This document shows, in pieces, positions 24,229-32,709 of a stretch of DNA of 64,000 nucleotides (positions are counted from its first letter, which is position 1; every line of letters begins with the position of its first letter). The DNA is taken from the NCBI RefSeq assembly GCF_035982055.1, contig NZ_CP108427.1:2666001-2730000 (forward strand), given 5' to 3'. The notes under the pieces were generated by a model. That model did not search any database and was not told the origin of the DNA. It saw only the letters and a list, made by a program, of their open reading frames with translations. A program made the translations under genes and the position numbers. This DNA comes from Streptomyces sp. NBC_01288 (GTDB taxonomy: Bacteria; Actinomycetota; Actinomycetes; Streptomycetales; Streptomycetaceae).

Positions 24229-26280
24229 TTAGAGCTTGGACTTGGAGGACTCGCTGTGCCGCTCCTCCGCAGGCCCTCGCCGCACCGCCCCCGGCGCACT
24301 CCACTCGCTCCGCTTCCGCGCCCGGTTCTTCGCCGCCTCGGAGGACTCCAGCTGGTACGGCACCGACGTCACCATCACGCCCGGCGTGAACAGCAGCCGG
24401 CCCTTGAGGCGCAGGGCGCTCTGGTTGTGGAGGAGGTGTTCGTACCAGTGGCCGACCACGTACTCGGGGATGATCACGGACACCGCGTCGCGCGGAGACT
24501 CCTTCCGCAGCCCCTTCACGTACTCGATGATCGGCCGCGTGATCTCCCGGTACGGCGAGTCGAGCACCTTCAGCGGTACGTCGATCCCGCGCCGCTCCCA
24601 CTCCTCGCGCAGCGCCTTGGTCTCCGCCGGGTCGACGTTGACGCTGAGCGCCTCCAGGGTGTCCGAGCGCATCAACTTGGCGTAGGCCAGGGCCCGTAGA
24701 GCCGGGCGGTGGATCTTGGAGATCAGGACGACGGAGTGGACGCGGGACGGGCGGAGGCTGTCGTCGCTCGGGCCCTCGGGGGCCGCGATCTCCTCGGCGA
24801 CCCGGTCGTAGTGCTTACGGATCGCGGTCATCGTGGCGTAGAAGATGCACATGCCGAGCAGCGCCACCCAGGCGCCGTGGGTGAACTTCGTGACCAGGAC
24901 GACGACCAGCACCAGGCCGGTGAAGAACGCGCCGAAGGTGTTGATGGCCCGGGAGCGGACCATGTGGCGGCGCTTGGCCTGGTCCTTCTCTGTGGCCAGG
25001 TGGCGGTTCCAGTGCCGGACCATGCCGGTCTGGCTGAGGGTGAACGACACGAAGACGCCGACGATGTACAGCTGGATCAGCCGGGTCGAGTCGGCGCCGT
25101 AGATCGCCAGCAGCAGTGCGGCCGTGCCGGCGAGCAGCACGATGCCGTTGGAGAAGGCCAGGCGGTCGCCGCGGGTGTGCAGCTGGCGCGGGAGGTAGCG
25201 GTCCTGGGCGAGGATCGAGCCGAGGAGCGGGAAGCCGTTGTACGCCGTGTTGGCGGCCAGGAACAGCACCAGCGCGGTGGCCGCGGCGAGCACGACGAAC
25301 AGGAAGCTGCCCTTGCCGAACACGGCCTCGGCGACCTGGGAGATCACCGGGTTCTGGACATAGCCGGAGCCGATCGCGACGCCGTTGTGCAGCAGGTCGG
25401 TGCCGGGGTTCTCGGCCATGCGGACCTTGGTCGTCATGGCCAGCGCGATGATCCCGCAGAACATCGTGACGGCCAGGATGCCCATCGCCGCGAGCGTGGT
25501 CGCCGCGTTCTTCGACTTGGGCTTGCGGAAGGCCGGGACGCCGTTGGAGATCGCCTCGACACCGGTGAGCGCCGCACAGCCGGAGGAGAAGGCGCGCAGG
25601 AGCAGGAAGACCAGGGCGAAGCCCGCCAGGCCCTGGTGCTCGGCCCTGATGTGGTAGGCGGCGGTCGGCGCGCGCATGGTGTCGCCGAGGACCAGGCCGC
25701 GGAAGGCGCCCCACGCGATCATGACGAAGACGCCCGCGACGAAGACGTACGTCGGGATCGCGAACAGCGAGCCGGACTCCTTCACCCCGCGCAGGTTCAT
25801 CAGCGTGAGCAGCACCACGACGGCGACCGCGCAGATCACCTTGTGCTCGATCACGAACGGGATCGCGGAGCCGAGGTTCTCGATGCCGGAGGCGATCGAC
25901 ACGGCGACGGTGAGGACGTAGTCGACGAGCAGGGCGCTCGCGACGGTGAGACCGGCCTTGGGTCCGAGGTTGGTGGTGGCCACCTCGTAGTCGCCGCCGC
26001 CGCTGGGGTAGGCGTGCACGTTCTGCCGGTAGGAGGCGACCACGGTGAACATCAGCACCACGACCGCGAGGGCGATCCAGGGGCTGAAGTGGTACGCCGA
26101 CACGCCCGCGATGGAGAGGACCAGCAGCACCTCGCCGGGCGCGTACGCCACGGAGGACAGCGGGTCGGAGGCGAAGACGGGGAGTGCGATGCGCTTCGGC
26201 AGGAGCGTTTCGCCCAACCGGTCGCTGCGCAGTGCGCGCCCGATGAGGATGCGCTTGGGCACGTCGGTCAGTTTGGACAC
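24229..26280 (-). CDS. APC-superfamily permease, KimA-like potassium importer
   Basis: 683 residues from GTG 26280. About twelve TM helices are followed by a cytoplasmic tail of roughly 180 residues. Strong parallels to B. subtilis KimA are visible: SDPLSSVAY (Asp39, Tyr46), YPSGGGDYEVATTNLGPKAG, LLVDYVLTVAVSIASG, LRAFSSGCAALTGVEAIS, FTLSQTGM, and the late HWYEHLLHNQSALRLKGRL. KimA is a proton-coupled, high-affinity K+ importer inhibited by c-di-AMP. Many annotations say amino-acid permease. The divergent RCK pair supports the K+ reading. No Shine-Dalgarno is seen; a hairpin sits just before the start. Confidence 0.85.
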   Translation of the reverse strand: MSKLTDVPKRILIGRALRSDRLGETLLPKRIALPVFASDPLSSVAYAPGEVLLVLSIAGVSAYHFSPWIALAVVVLMFTVVASYRQNVHAYPSGGGDYEVATTNLGPKAGLTVASALLVDYVLTVAVSIASGIENLGSAIPFVIEHKVICAVAVVVLLTLMNLRGVKESGSLFAIPTYVFVAGVFVMIAWGAFRGLVLGDTMRAPTAAYHIRAEHQGLAGFALVFLLLRAFSSGCAALTGVEAISNGVPAFRKPKSKNAATTLAAMGILAVTMFCGIIALAMTTKVRMAENPGTDLLHNGVAIGSGYVQNPVISQVAEAVFGKGSFLFVVLAAATALVLFLAANTAYNGFPLLGSILAQDRYLPRQLHTRGDRLAFSNGIVLLAGTAALLLAIYGADSTRLIQLYIVGVFVSFTLSQTGMVRHWNRHLATEKDQAKRRHMVRSRAINTFGAFFTGLVLVVVLVTKFTHGAWVALLGMCIFYATMTAIRKHYDRVAEEIAAPEGPSDDSLRPSRVHSVVLISKIHRPALRALAYAKLMRSDTLEALSVNVDPAETKALREEWERRGIDVPLKVLDSPYREITRPIIEYVKGLRKESPRDAVSVIIPEYVVGHWYEHLLHNQSALRLKGRLLFTPGVMVTSVPYQLESSEAAKNRARKRSEWSAPGAVRRGPAEERHSESSKSKL

Positions 26281-26283
26281 AAC

Positions 26284-26317
26284 AGAGGATCGTAGGCCTT
26301 CGAACAGGCGATCCTCT
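26284..26317 (-). promoter_or_regulatory. Hairpin immediately upstream of the kimA-like start codon
   Basis: Perfect 9-base arms (26284-26292 and 26309-26317) enclose a 16-base loop with an inner 3-bp stem. On the minus strand the 3' arm ends three bases before the GTG at 26280, in the place where a ribosome-binding site would be. It could block initiation or bind a regulator. No U-run is present to make it a terminator. Confidence 0.55.
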
Positions 26318-26464
26318 ACTCGCCACCGGCTTGACCTCGTCTTGACCCCTGTCATCTGCCTCACGAGTGAAACGAGGGGCGAGTGGAGTCGCGGATTCCG
26401 TCAAGATCGCCGACTCCGTGTCTATATGACAAAACCCCGCTCCCCACCGCCTCCTGGAGGTCCC

Positions 26465-26560
26465 ATGCCCGCGACCGCAGAGCTGATCGGCGGCCTGGCC
26501 GCCCTCGTCGGCCTCGGAATCCTCACCCTGGCCAGCGTGCGCAGCATCGGCCGCCGCTGA
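26465..26560 (+). CDS. 31-residue single-span membrane peptide
   Basis: ATG 26465 has a near-perfect TGGAGGT four bases upstream. The product is MPATAELIGGLAALVGLGIL then TLASVRSIGRR: one hydrophobic helix of about 18 residues followed by a basic end, suggesting the C-terminus stays inside. It lies between the divergent KimA-like gene and ceoB and reads toward ceoB, 101 bp away. In size and topology it recalls KdpF, the 29-residue subunit of the Kdp pump, but the sequence is not alike. It may be a small transporter subunit; this is inference. Confidence 0.7.
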   Translation: MPATAELIGGLAALVGLGILTLASVRSIGRR

Positions 26561-26661
26561 CGCACAGGGGTGCCCCCAAAGGACCGGACGTGTGTACTTT
26601 GGCCTCGGTCTGAGACCCTGATGGGGCTGAGCATTGATTTCAGGACACCGGAAGGACGGTC

Positions 26662-27333
26662 GTGCACATCGTCATCATGGGCTGCGGCAGAGTGGGTTCC
26701 GCTCTCGCCCAGACCCTGGAGCAACAGGGGCACACGGTCGCCGTGATCGACCAGGACCCCACCGCCTTCCGTCGGCTGGGCCCCGGATTCGGCGGCCGCC
26801 GGGTCACCGGGGTCGGCTTCGACCAGGACACCCTGCGCGAGGCCGGCATCGAGGAGGCGGGCGCGTTCGCGGCCGTCTCCAGCGGTGACAACTCGAACAT
26901 CATCTCGGCGCGCGTGGCCCGCGAGATGTTCGGCGTGGAGAACGTCGCGGCCCGTATCTACGACCCCCGCCGCGCCGAGGTCTACCAGCGCCTGGGCATC
27001 CCCACCGTGGCCACGGTCCGCTGGACCGCAGACCAGATGCTGCGCCGGCTGCTGCCCTCGGGCGCGGAGCCGCTGTGGCGGGACCCCACCGGCGGGGTGC
27101 AGCTCGCCGAGGTGCACGCCTCGGCCGCCTGGGTCGGCCAGCGGATCAGCAAGTTGCAGGAGGAGACAGGCGTCCGCGTGGCCTTCCTCACCCGGCTCGG
27201 CGAGGCCATGCTGCCCTCTTCGCAGACCGTGTTGCAGGAAGGCGACCTCGTGCACGTGATGATGCGTACGGACGAGATCGACAAGGTCGAGGCGGCGTTC
27301 GCCAAGGGTCCCGAAGAGGAGGGCGGTCACTGA
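26662..27333 (+). CDS. ceoB: TrkA-type RCK protein CeoB
   Basis: 223 residues from GTG 26662. The N-terminal RCK_N Rossmann fold has HIVIMGCGRVGSALAQTLEQ (GxGxxG) and the acidic strand end VIDQD for NAD(H) binding. From about residue 140 an RCK_C domain follows (GGVQLAEVHASAAWVGQRIS). Such proteins form cytoplasmic rings that gate potassium transporters; RCK_C domains in several bacteria bind c-di-AMP. The stop overlaps the start of ceoC by one base. No TrkH or KtrB pore gene is in the window, while the KimA-like permease is divergent next door, as in mycobacteria (from memory Rv2690c-ceoB-ceoC). Confidence 0.92.
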   Translation: MHIVIMGCGRVGSALAQTLEQQGHTVAVIDQDPTAFRRLGPGFGGRRVTGVGFDQDTLREAGIEEAGAFAAVSSGDNSNIISARVAREMFGVENVAARIYDPRRAEVYQRLGIPTVATVRWTADQMLRRLLPSGAEPLWRDPTGGVQLAEVHASAAWVGQRISKLQEETGVRVAFLTRLGEAMLPSSQTVLQEGDLVHVMMRTDEIDKVEAAFAKGPEEEGGH

Positions 27334-28010
27334 TGAGGGTCGCCATTGCCGGAGCCGGCGCGGTCGGACGTTCGATCGCCGGAGAGCTTCTGGAGAACGG
27401 TCACGAGATCCTTCTCATCGACAAGGCCCCGACCGCGATCTCGGTCGAGCGGGTCCCCCAGGCGGAGTGGCTGCTGGCCGACGCCTGCGAGATCACGTCC
27501 CTGGACGAGGCGGCGCTCCAGCGCTGCAACGTCGTGATCGCCGCGACCGGTGACGACAAGGTCAACCTCGTCGTCTCCCTCCTCGCGAAGACGGAGTACG
27601 GCGTCCCGCGCGTCGTCGCCCGCGTCAACAACCCCAAGAACGAATGGCTCTTCAACGAGTCCTGGGGCGTCGACGTGGCCGTCTCCACCCCCCGCCTGAT
27701 GTCGGCCCTGGTCGAGGAGGCGGTGTCGGTGGGCGACCTCGTCCGCCTCCTCCGCTTCAGCCACGGCGACGCCAACCTCGTCGAACTCACCCTCCCCGAG
27801 GAGTCCGCCCTCGCGGGCACCCAGGTCGGCGACGTGGAATGGCCCGAGGACACGTCCCTGGTCACGATCATCCGCGGCACCCGCGTCCTGACCCCGTCCC
27901 GCGAGGACTCGCTGGAGGCGGGCGACGAGCTGCTGTTCGTGGCGGCTCAGGCACGCGAGGAGCAGCTGGAGGACCTGTTGTCGGTACGCCGGGACGATGC
28001 GGCGAGCTGA
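27333..28010 (+). CDS. ceoC: TrkA-type RCK protein CeoC
   Basis: 225 residues, start ATG 27333 inside the TGATG overlap with ceoB, so translation is coupled. RCK_N domain: RVAIAGAGAVGRSIAGELLE with GxGxxG and LLIDKAP, then CNVVIAATGDDKVNLVVSLL. RCK_C domain from about residue 140: LVELTLPEESALAGTQVGDV. The pair probably makes a heteromeric gating ring, as two different RCK chains are kept together. A 50-bp perfect palindrome follows 12 bp after the stop and should end transcription in both directions. Confidence 0.92.
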   Translation: MRVAIAGAGAVGRSIAGELLENGHEILLIDKAPTAISVERVPQAEWLLADACEITSLDEAALQRCNVVIAATGDDKVNLVVSLLAKTEYGVPRVVARVNNPKNEWLFNESWGVDVAVSTPRLMSALVEEAVSVGDLVRLLRFSHGDANLVELTLPEESALAGTQVGDVEWPEDTSLVTIIRGTRVLTPSREDSLEAGDELLFVAAQAREEQLEDLLSVRRDDAAS

Positions 28011-28022
28011 TTCGTCTGACGT

Positions 28023-28072
28023 CTACGACGAAGAGGGCGCCCTGAGATCTCAGGGCGCCCTCTTCGTCGTAG
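28023..28072. terminator. 50-bp perfect palindrome, bidirectional terminator
   Basis: Positions 28023-28072 form an uninterrupted inverted repeat with 25-base arms and no loop bases at the centre (AGATCT core). It lies between the convergent ceoC and DUF3159 genes. The RNA of either strand would fold into a very stable stem, ending with TTCGTCGT-type tails. Confidence 0.9.
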
Positions 28073-28088
28073 CGGAGTATCGGGAAGG

Positions 28089-28868
28089 TTATGCGTCGCG
28101 CCGGTGACGTCCCGACGTGGCGTCCTCTGTCTCGCCTGCGGCCTCGGCCGCGGCCTTGCGGTCCTTCTCGGCCTGCTCCTCCGCCTCCATCTCCGCGAAC
28201 ACGTCGATCGGCGCGGGCGCCTTCGCGAGGAAGACCCAGGTGAGCCAGACGGCGAGGAGGAAGGGCGGGATCTTCAACGCGACCAGGACCCAGCCGAGTT
28301 GGGCGGTGTTGGCCCACCAGTAGAGCGGGAAGAGGATCGCGCACTTGGCGAGCAGGATCAGACCCCAGGCCCAACTGGCCTTCGCGTAGGCCTTCTTGCG
28401 GCCGGGGTTGCGGGTCCGCCAGGAGAGGTTCTCCTTGAAGACCGGACCGAGGATCAGGCCGATCAGCGGGACGCCCGCGAGCGTCGTGATGATGTACGCG
28501 AGCGCGAGGCCCAGCGTGTAGAGCATGCCGGGAAGGTAGAAGTTCTTGGCGTTGCCCGTCATCATCGCGAAGACGACACCGAAGGCGACGCCGAAGACAC
28601 CGCTGAAGGCGTGCTTGACGGTGTCCCGGCTCACCAGCCGGACCACGACCAGGGCCAGCGCGACGGCCAGCGCGGCGATCGCCGACCAGTGCAGGTTCTT
28701 GTTGACGGTGAAGATGCTGACGAAGAGCAGGCCGGGCAGGACCGTTTCGATCATGCCGCGCAGTCCGCCGAACGCCTCGAAGAGGGCCGCCTCGGTCACC
28801 GCCCGGACATCCTGCTCGCTGTCGTCGGCGTCCACGGTGTCCGCGGTCGGCTTGTCGAGCGACGTCAC
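28089..28868 (-). CDS. DUF3159 membrane protein
   Basis: 259 residues starting at GTG 28868. An acidic N-terminus of 20 residues precedes TEAALFEAFGGLRGMIETVL, the DUF3159 hallmark, then six probable TM helices and a charged C-terminal tail. The stretch GVVFAMMTGNAKNFYLPGML is typical of the family. Function is unknown. The gene follows the OB-fold gene by three bases and is cotranscribed with it; in mycobacteria the same pair stands beside ceoC (from memory Rv2693c-Rv2694c), which hints at a link with ion homeostasis without proving it. Confidence 0.88.
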   Translation of the reverse strand: MTSLDKPTADTVDADDSEQDVRAVTEAALFEAFGGLRGMIETVLPGLLFVSIFTVNKNLHWSAIAALAVALALVVVRLVSRDTVKHAFSGVFGVAFGVVFAMMTGNAKNFYLPGMLYTLGLALAYIITTLAGVPLIGLILGPVFKENLSWRTRNPGRKKAYAKASWAWGLILLAKCAILFPLYWWANTAQLGWVLVALKIPPFLLAVWLTWVFLAKAPAPIDVFAEMEAEEQAEKDRKAAAEAAGETEDATSGRHRRDA

Positions 28869-28871
28869 CGG

Positions 28872-29270
28872 CTACTCCCGTCCGAGGGGTCTCAGTTCGT
28901 ATTTGGGGTTGAAGAGCACCCGGCGGCCTCTGCTCATCGAGATCCGGCCGGACGCGATCAGCTTGCGCCCCGGTTCTATCCCCACGATGGAGCGCCTGCC
29001 GAGCCACACCACGTCCAGGGCGGCCGAACCGTCGAACAGCTCGGCCTCCAGGGCCGGAACTCCCGCCCGGGGGCGCAGCGTGACCGTGCGCAAGGTACCA
29101 GTAACCGTCACGATCTGTCGGTCGTGGCAGTCGCCGATCCGGACACAGCCCTCTGTCTCGGCGTCCTCACGCAGCTCCTCCGACTCCAGCTCCTCCTGCG
29201 AGGTGGAGAGCCGGTCGAGCATGCGCCGGAACCGTCCGGCCGGCTTTTCGGAACGAGGGACAGCGCTCAT
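28872..29270 (-). CDS. OB-fold nucleic-acid-binding domain protein
   Basis: 132 residues. After a charged helical N-terminus (RFRRMLDRLSTSQEELESEE) comes an OB-fold beta barrel: VRIGDCHDRQIVTVTGTLRT, VPALEAELFDGSAALDVVWL, and GIEPGRKLIASGRISMSRGR. The pattern is that of tRNA-anticodon/RecG-type OB domains, suggesting RNA or DNA binding. Small stand-alone forms are common in Actinobacteria, always near DUF3159. The gene leads the DUF3159 operon and is 45 bp downstream of kdpE on the same strand, so read-through from kdpDE is possible. Ligand unknown. Confidence 0.88.
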   Translation of the reverse strand: MSAVPRSEKPAGRFRRMLDRLSTSQEELESEELREDAETEGCVRIGDCHDRQIVTVTGTLRTVTLRPRAGVPALEAELFDGSAALDVVWLGRRSIVGIEPGRKLIASGRISMSRGRRVLFNPKYELRPLGRE

Positions 29271-29315
29271 ATCTGAAGCGTACCGGGGTCCACTGACAGC
29301 AACGTACCCACGGCC

Positions 29316-29999
29316 TCAGCGCTCGAACCGGTAGCCCATGCCGGGCTCCGTGATGAAGTGCTTGGGATGCGCGGGGTCCGCCTCCAGCTTGCGCCGCAGC
29401 TGTGCCATGTACACGCGCAGATAGTTCGTCTCGGTCCCGTACGACGGCCCCCACACCTCCTGGAGCAGCTGCTTCTGGCTGACGAGCCGCCCGGTGTTGC
29501 GCACGAGCACCTCCAGCAGATGCCACTCCGTGGGGGTGAGCCGTACGTCCCGCCCGTCCCGGTGGACCTTCTTGGCGGCCAGGTCGACGGTGAACTCCTC
29601 GGTCTCGACCAGGACGTCGTCCTCGCCGCCCCCGGTGGGCTCGGCCCGGCGCACGGCGGCCCGCAGCCGGGCCAGCAGCTCGTCCATGCCGAACGGCTTG
29701 GTGACGTAGTCGTCGGCGCCCGCGTCCAGCGCCTCGACCTTCTCGTCGGAGGAGTGCCGCGCGGACAGCACCAGGATCGGCACCCGGGTCCAGCCGCGCA
29801 GCCCCCGGATCACCTCGACGCCGTCCATGTCGGGCAGGCCCAGGTCCAGGACGACCACGTCGGGGTGGCGGGAGGCCGCGAGCTCCAGTGCGCTCTTGCC
29901 GTCGGCGGCCGCGTCGACCTCGTACTTCCGCGCCTTGAGGTTGATCACGAGGGCGCGCACGATCTGCGGCTCATCCTCGACCACGAGGACCCTGGTCAT
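29316..29999 (-). CDS. kdpE: KdpE-like response regulator
   Basis: 227 residues of the OmpR family. Receiver: acidic pair EDE (9-10), phospho-Asp52 in VVVLDLGLPDMDG, Lys in VTKPFG. DNA-binding winged helix: VRLTPTEWHLLEVLVRNTGR, LLQEVWGPSYGTETNYLRVY and MGYRF at the end. The WGPSYGTETNYLRVYMAQLR string is typical of KdpE, which activates kdpFABC under K+ limitation. The start overlaps the kdpD stop by four bases. No kdpFABC operon adjoins it, so its targets lie elsewhere or differ. Confidence 0.92.
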   Translation of the reverse strand: MTRVLVVEDEPQIVRALVINLKARKYEVDAAADGKSALELAASRHPDVVVLDLGLPDMDGVEVIRGLRGWTRVPILVLSARHSSDEKVEALDAGADDYVTKPFGMDELLARLRAAVRRAEPTGGGEDDVLVETEEFTVDLAAKKVHRDGRDVRLTPTEWHLLEVLVRNTGRLVSQKQLLQEVWGPSYGTETNYLRVYMAQLRRKLEADPAHPKHFITEPGMGYRFER

Positions 30000-32548
30000 G
30001 AGGCCTGCCTTTCCGGTTGTACGTCAAACACGTCACGCGCGTCTTCTACGGTGCCGTCCGCCGCGCGGAGCGTGAGCACCATGGTGAGGCCGCCGCCTGG
30101 CGTGTCCTCGGCGTTCAGGGTGCCGTTCATGGCCTCGGTGAAGCCACGCGCCACGGCGAGCCCGAGTCCGACTCCGGCGCCGCGCGGGGCGTCGCCGTAG
30201 CGCTGGAAGGGCTCGAAAATGCGGTCCTTGGCCTCGTCCGGGACTCCGGGGCCCCGGTCGACCACCCGTACCTCGACGCGGTCGGCCATGGCGCTGGCGG
30301 ACACCAGGACGGTTTCGCCGGGCGGGCTGTACTTGACCGCGTTCTCGACCAGGTTGGCCACCGCGCGCTCCAGGAGCCCGGGGTCGACGGCCACCATGGG
30401 CAGCGTCTCCGGGATGTCGAGTTCGGCGCTGCCTTCGGGGACCCCGCCGAGCGCCATCGGCACCACCTCGTCGAGGTCGATCTCGCGGATGATCGGCGTG
30501 ACCGTACCGGTCTGGAGGCGGGACATGTCGAGCAGGTTGCCCACGAGGTGGTCGAGCCGGTCGGCACCGTCCTCGATGCCCTCCAGCAGCTCGGCCTGGT
30601 CCTCCTCGGACCACGCCACGTCGTCGGACCGCAGACTCGACACGGCCGCCTTGATGCCGGCCAGCGGGGTCCGCAGATCGTGGCTCACGGCCGCCAGGAG
30701 GGCCGTACGGATCCGATTGCCCTCGGCGAGCGCACGGGCCTGGTCGGCCTCCTCCCGTAGGCGCCTGCGGTCCAGTACGACGGCGGCCTGCGCGGCGAAG
30801 GCGGCGAGGACCCGACGGTCGGAGGCGGGCAGCACGCGGCCGGTCAGCGCGAGGGCCATGTGGTCGCCGACCGGCATGTCCACATCACCGTCCTCGGGCC
30901 GCTCCAGCGGCGCCCCCACACCCACGCGTCCGGCGCAGGTCCAGGGGTCGACGTCGCTCTTGCGCTCCAGCAGGGCGACGGACTCCATGCCGAAGGTCTC
31001 CCGGACCCGCTCCAGGAGCGCCTCAAGGCTGGTCTCGCCGCGCAGCACGCTGCCCGCGAGGAAGGACAGGATCTCGGACTCGGCACGCAGTCTGGCGGCC
31101 TGCTGGGTGCGTCTCGCGGCGAGGTCGACCACGGAGGCGACCGACACGGCGACCCCTACGAAGATCGCGATGGCGACGATGTTCTTGGGATCGGCGATCG
31201 TCAGCCGGTGCAGCGGAGGCGTGTAGAAGTAGTTCAGCAGGAACGATCCGACGGCCGCCGAGACCAGCGCCGGCACCAGCCCGCCGAGCAGCGCCGCCGC
31301 CACCGTCAGCGACAGGAACAGCAGCATGTCGTTGGCGAGCCCGAGATGCACGGCGTTCAGCAGCAGCGCGAGCCCCACCGGCCCGACCACCCCGACCAGC
31401 CACCCCGAGACGATCCGGGCCCGCCCGAGCCGCGCGCCCCGGGACACGGGCAGCCCGCGCCCCTTGGCGACCTCCTCGTGCGTGACGATGTGGACGTCCA
31501 GGTCGGGCCCCGACTCGCGGGCGACCGTGGCACCGACGCCCGGCCCGAAGACGTACTGCCAGGTCTTGCGGCGCGAGGAGCCGAGGACGATCTGCGTGGC
31601 GTTCACCCCGCGCGCGAAGTCGAGCAGCGCGGCCGGGATGTCGTCGCCGACGACGTGGTGGAAGGTGCCGCCCAAGTCCTCGGCCAGGGTGCGCTGGAGG
31701 GCGAGTTCCTTCGGTGAGGCCGAGGTCAGCCCGTCGCTGCGCGAGATGTAGACGGCCAGCACCTCACCGCCGGCCCCCTTCTCGGCGAGCCGCGCGGCCC
31801 GCCGTATCAGCGTCCGCCCTTCGGGACCGCCGGTCAGCCCTACGACGATCCGCTCACGGGAACCCCAGATCGCCGACACCTGGTGCTCACTGCGGTACTC
31901 CTGGAGGTACTCGTCGACCCGGTCGGCCACCCACAGCAGCGCCAACTCCCGCAGGGCGGTGAGGTTTCCGGGCCGGAAGTAGTTCGAGAGGGCCGCGTCG
32001 ACCTTGTCGGGCTTGTAGATGTTGCCGTGCGCCATGCGGCGGCGGAGCGCCTGGGGCGACATGTCGACGAGCTCGATCTGGTCGGCCCGGCGGACGACCT
32101 CGTCCGGCACGGTCTCCTGCTGCCGGACCCCGGTGATCGACTCGACGACATCGCCGAGGGACTCCAGGTGCTGGATGTTGACGGTGGACACCACGTCGAT
32201 GCCGGCCGCGAGCAGCTCCTCGATGTCCTGCCAGCGCTTGGTGTTGCGGGAGCCCGGGATGTTGGTGTGGGCGAGTTCGTCCACCAGGGCGACGGCGGGG
32301 GCCCGGCGCAGCACCGCGTCGACGTCCATCTCGGTGAAGACGGTCCCCCGGTAGGCCAGCTCCGCGCGCGGGACCTGCTCCAGGCCGTGCAGCATCACCT
32401 CGGTGCGGGCCCTCCCGTGGTGCTCCACGAAGGCGACCACGCAGTCCGTGCCCCGCTCCACCCTGCGGTGGGCCTCGGACAGCATGGCGTACGTCTTGCC
32501 GACGCCCGGTGCCGCACCGAGGTAGATCCGAAGCTTGCCGCGTCCCAT
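29996..32548 (-). CDS. kdpD: KdpD-like sensor histidine kinase
   Basis: 850 residues, full KdpD architecture. N-terminal KdpD domain with Walker A GAAPGVGKT (11-19) and VALVDELAHTNIPGSRNTKR; USP-like domain about 225-360 (RIVVGLTGGPEGRTLIRRAA); four TM helices about 375-470; GAF region 500-600; HisKA box SHDLRTPLAGIK; and HATPase with VENAVKYSPPGET and GAGVGLGLAVARG. KdpD senses low K+ or osmotic stress; in Staphylococcus its USP domain binds c-di-AMP. It lacks an accompanying kdpFABC here. Coupled to kdpE by a four-base overlap. Confidence 0.94.
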   Translation of the reverse strand: MGRGKLRIYLGAAPGVGKTYAMLSEAHRRVERGTDCVVAFVEHHGRARTEVMLHGLEQVPRAELAYRGTVFTEMDVDAVLRRAPAVALVDELAHTNIPGSRNTKRWQDIEELLAAGIDVVSTVNIQHLESLGDVVESITGVRQQETVPDEVVRRADQIELVDMSPQALRRRMAHGNIYKPDKVDAALSNYFRPGNLTALRELALLWVADRVDEYLQEYRSEHQVSAIWGSRERIVVGLTGGPEGRTLIRRAARLAEKGAGGEVLAVYISRSDGLTSASPKELALQRTLAEDLGGTFHHVVGDDIPAALLDFARGVNATQIVLGSSRRKTWQYVFGPGVGATVARESGPDLDVHIVTHEEVAKGRGLPVSRGARLGRARIVSGWLVGVVGPVGLALLLNAVHLGLANDMLLFLSLTVAAALLGGLVPALVSAAVGSFLLNYFYTPPLHRLTIADPKNIVAIAIFVGVAVSVASVVDLAARRTQQAARLRAESEILSFLAGSVLRGETSLEALLERVRETFGMESVALLERKSDVDPWTCAGRVGVGAPLERPEDGDVDMPVGDHMALALTGRVLPASDRRVLAAFAAQAAVVLDRRRLREEADQARALAEGNRIRTALLAAVSHDLRTPLAGIKAAVSSLRSDDVAWSEEDQAELLEGIEDGADRLDHLVGNLLDMSRLQTGTVTPIIREIDLDEVVPMALGGVPEGSAELDIPETLPMVAVDPGLLERAVANLVENAVKYSPPGETVLVSASAMADRVEVRVVDRGPGVPDEAKDRIFEPFQRYGDAPRGAGVGLGLAVARGFTEAMNGTLNAEDTPGGGLTMVLTLRAADGTVEDARDVFDVQPERQAS

Positions 32549-32653
32549 GGCCCCATTGTCTTCCCGTCACAGCTCTGTACGCAGCGTCGACTTTACGGCC
32601 AATAAGTCCGACAAATGGGGTGGGGAGTGCGGCAGGGGACGTCTTTGACGCAT

Positions 32654-32689
32654 CCCTGATGCCCGTACGGCACCGTACGGGCATCAGGG
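32654..32689 (-). terminator. Terminator downstream of the alginate-lyase-like gene
   Basis: Perfect 17-base arms (32654-32670 and 32673-32689) with a two-base loop lie 21 bp after the stop codon at 32710. This insulates kdpD from transcription coming from the lyase-like gene. Confidence 0.85.
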
Positions 32690-32709
32690 TCCGGCGCTGT
32701 TCAGGATGT

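Noticed and set aside
24709..26295. 528-codon plus-strand frame opposite the permease
   Set aside because: Arg/Asp/His-rich antisense shadow without domains.
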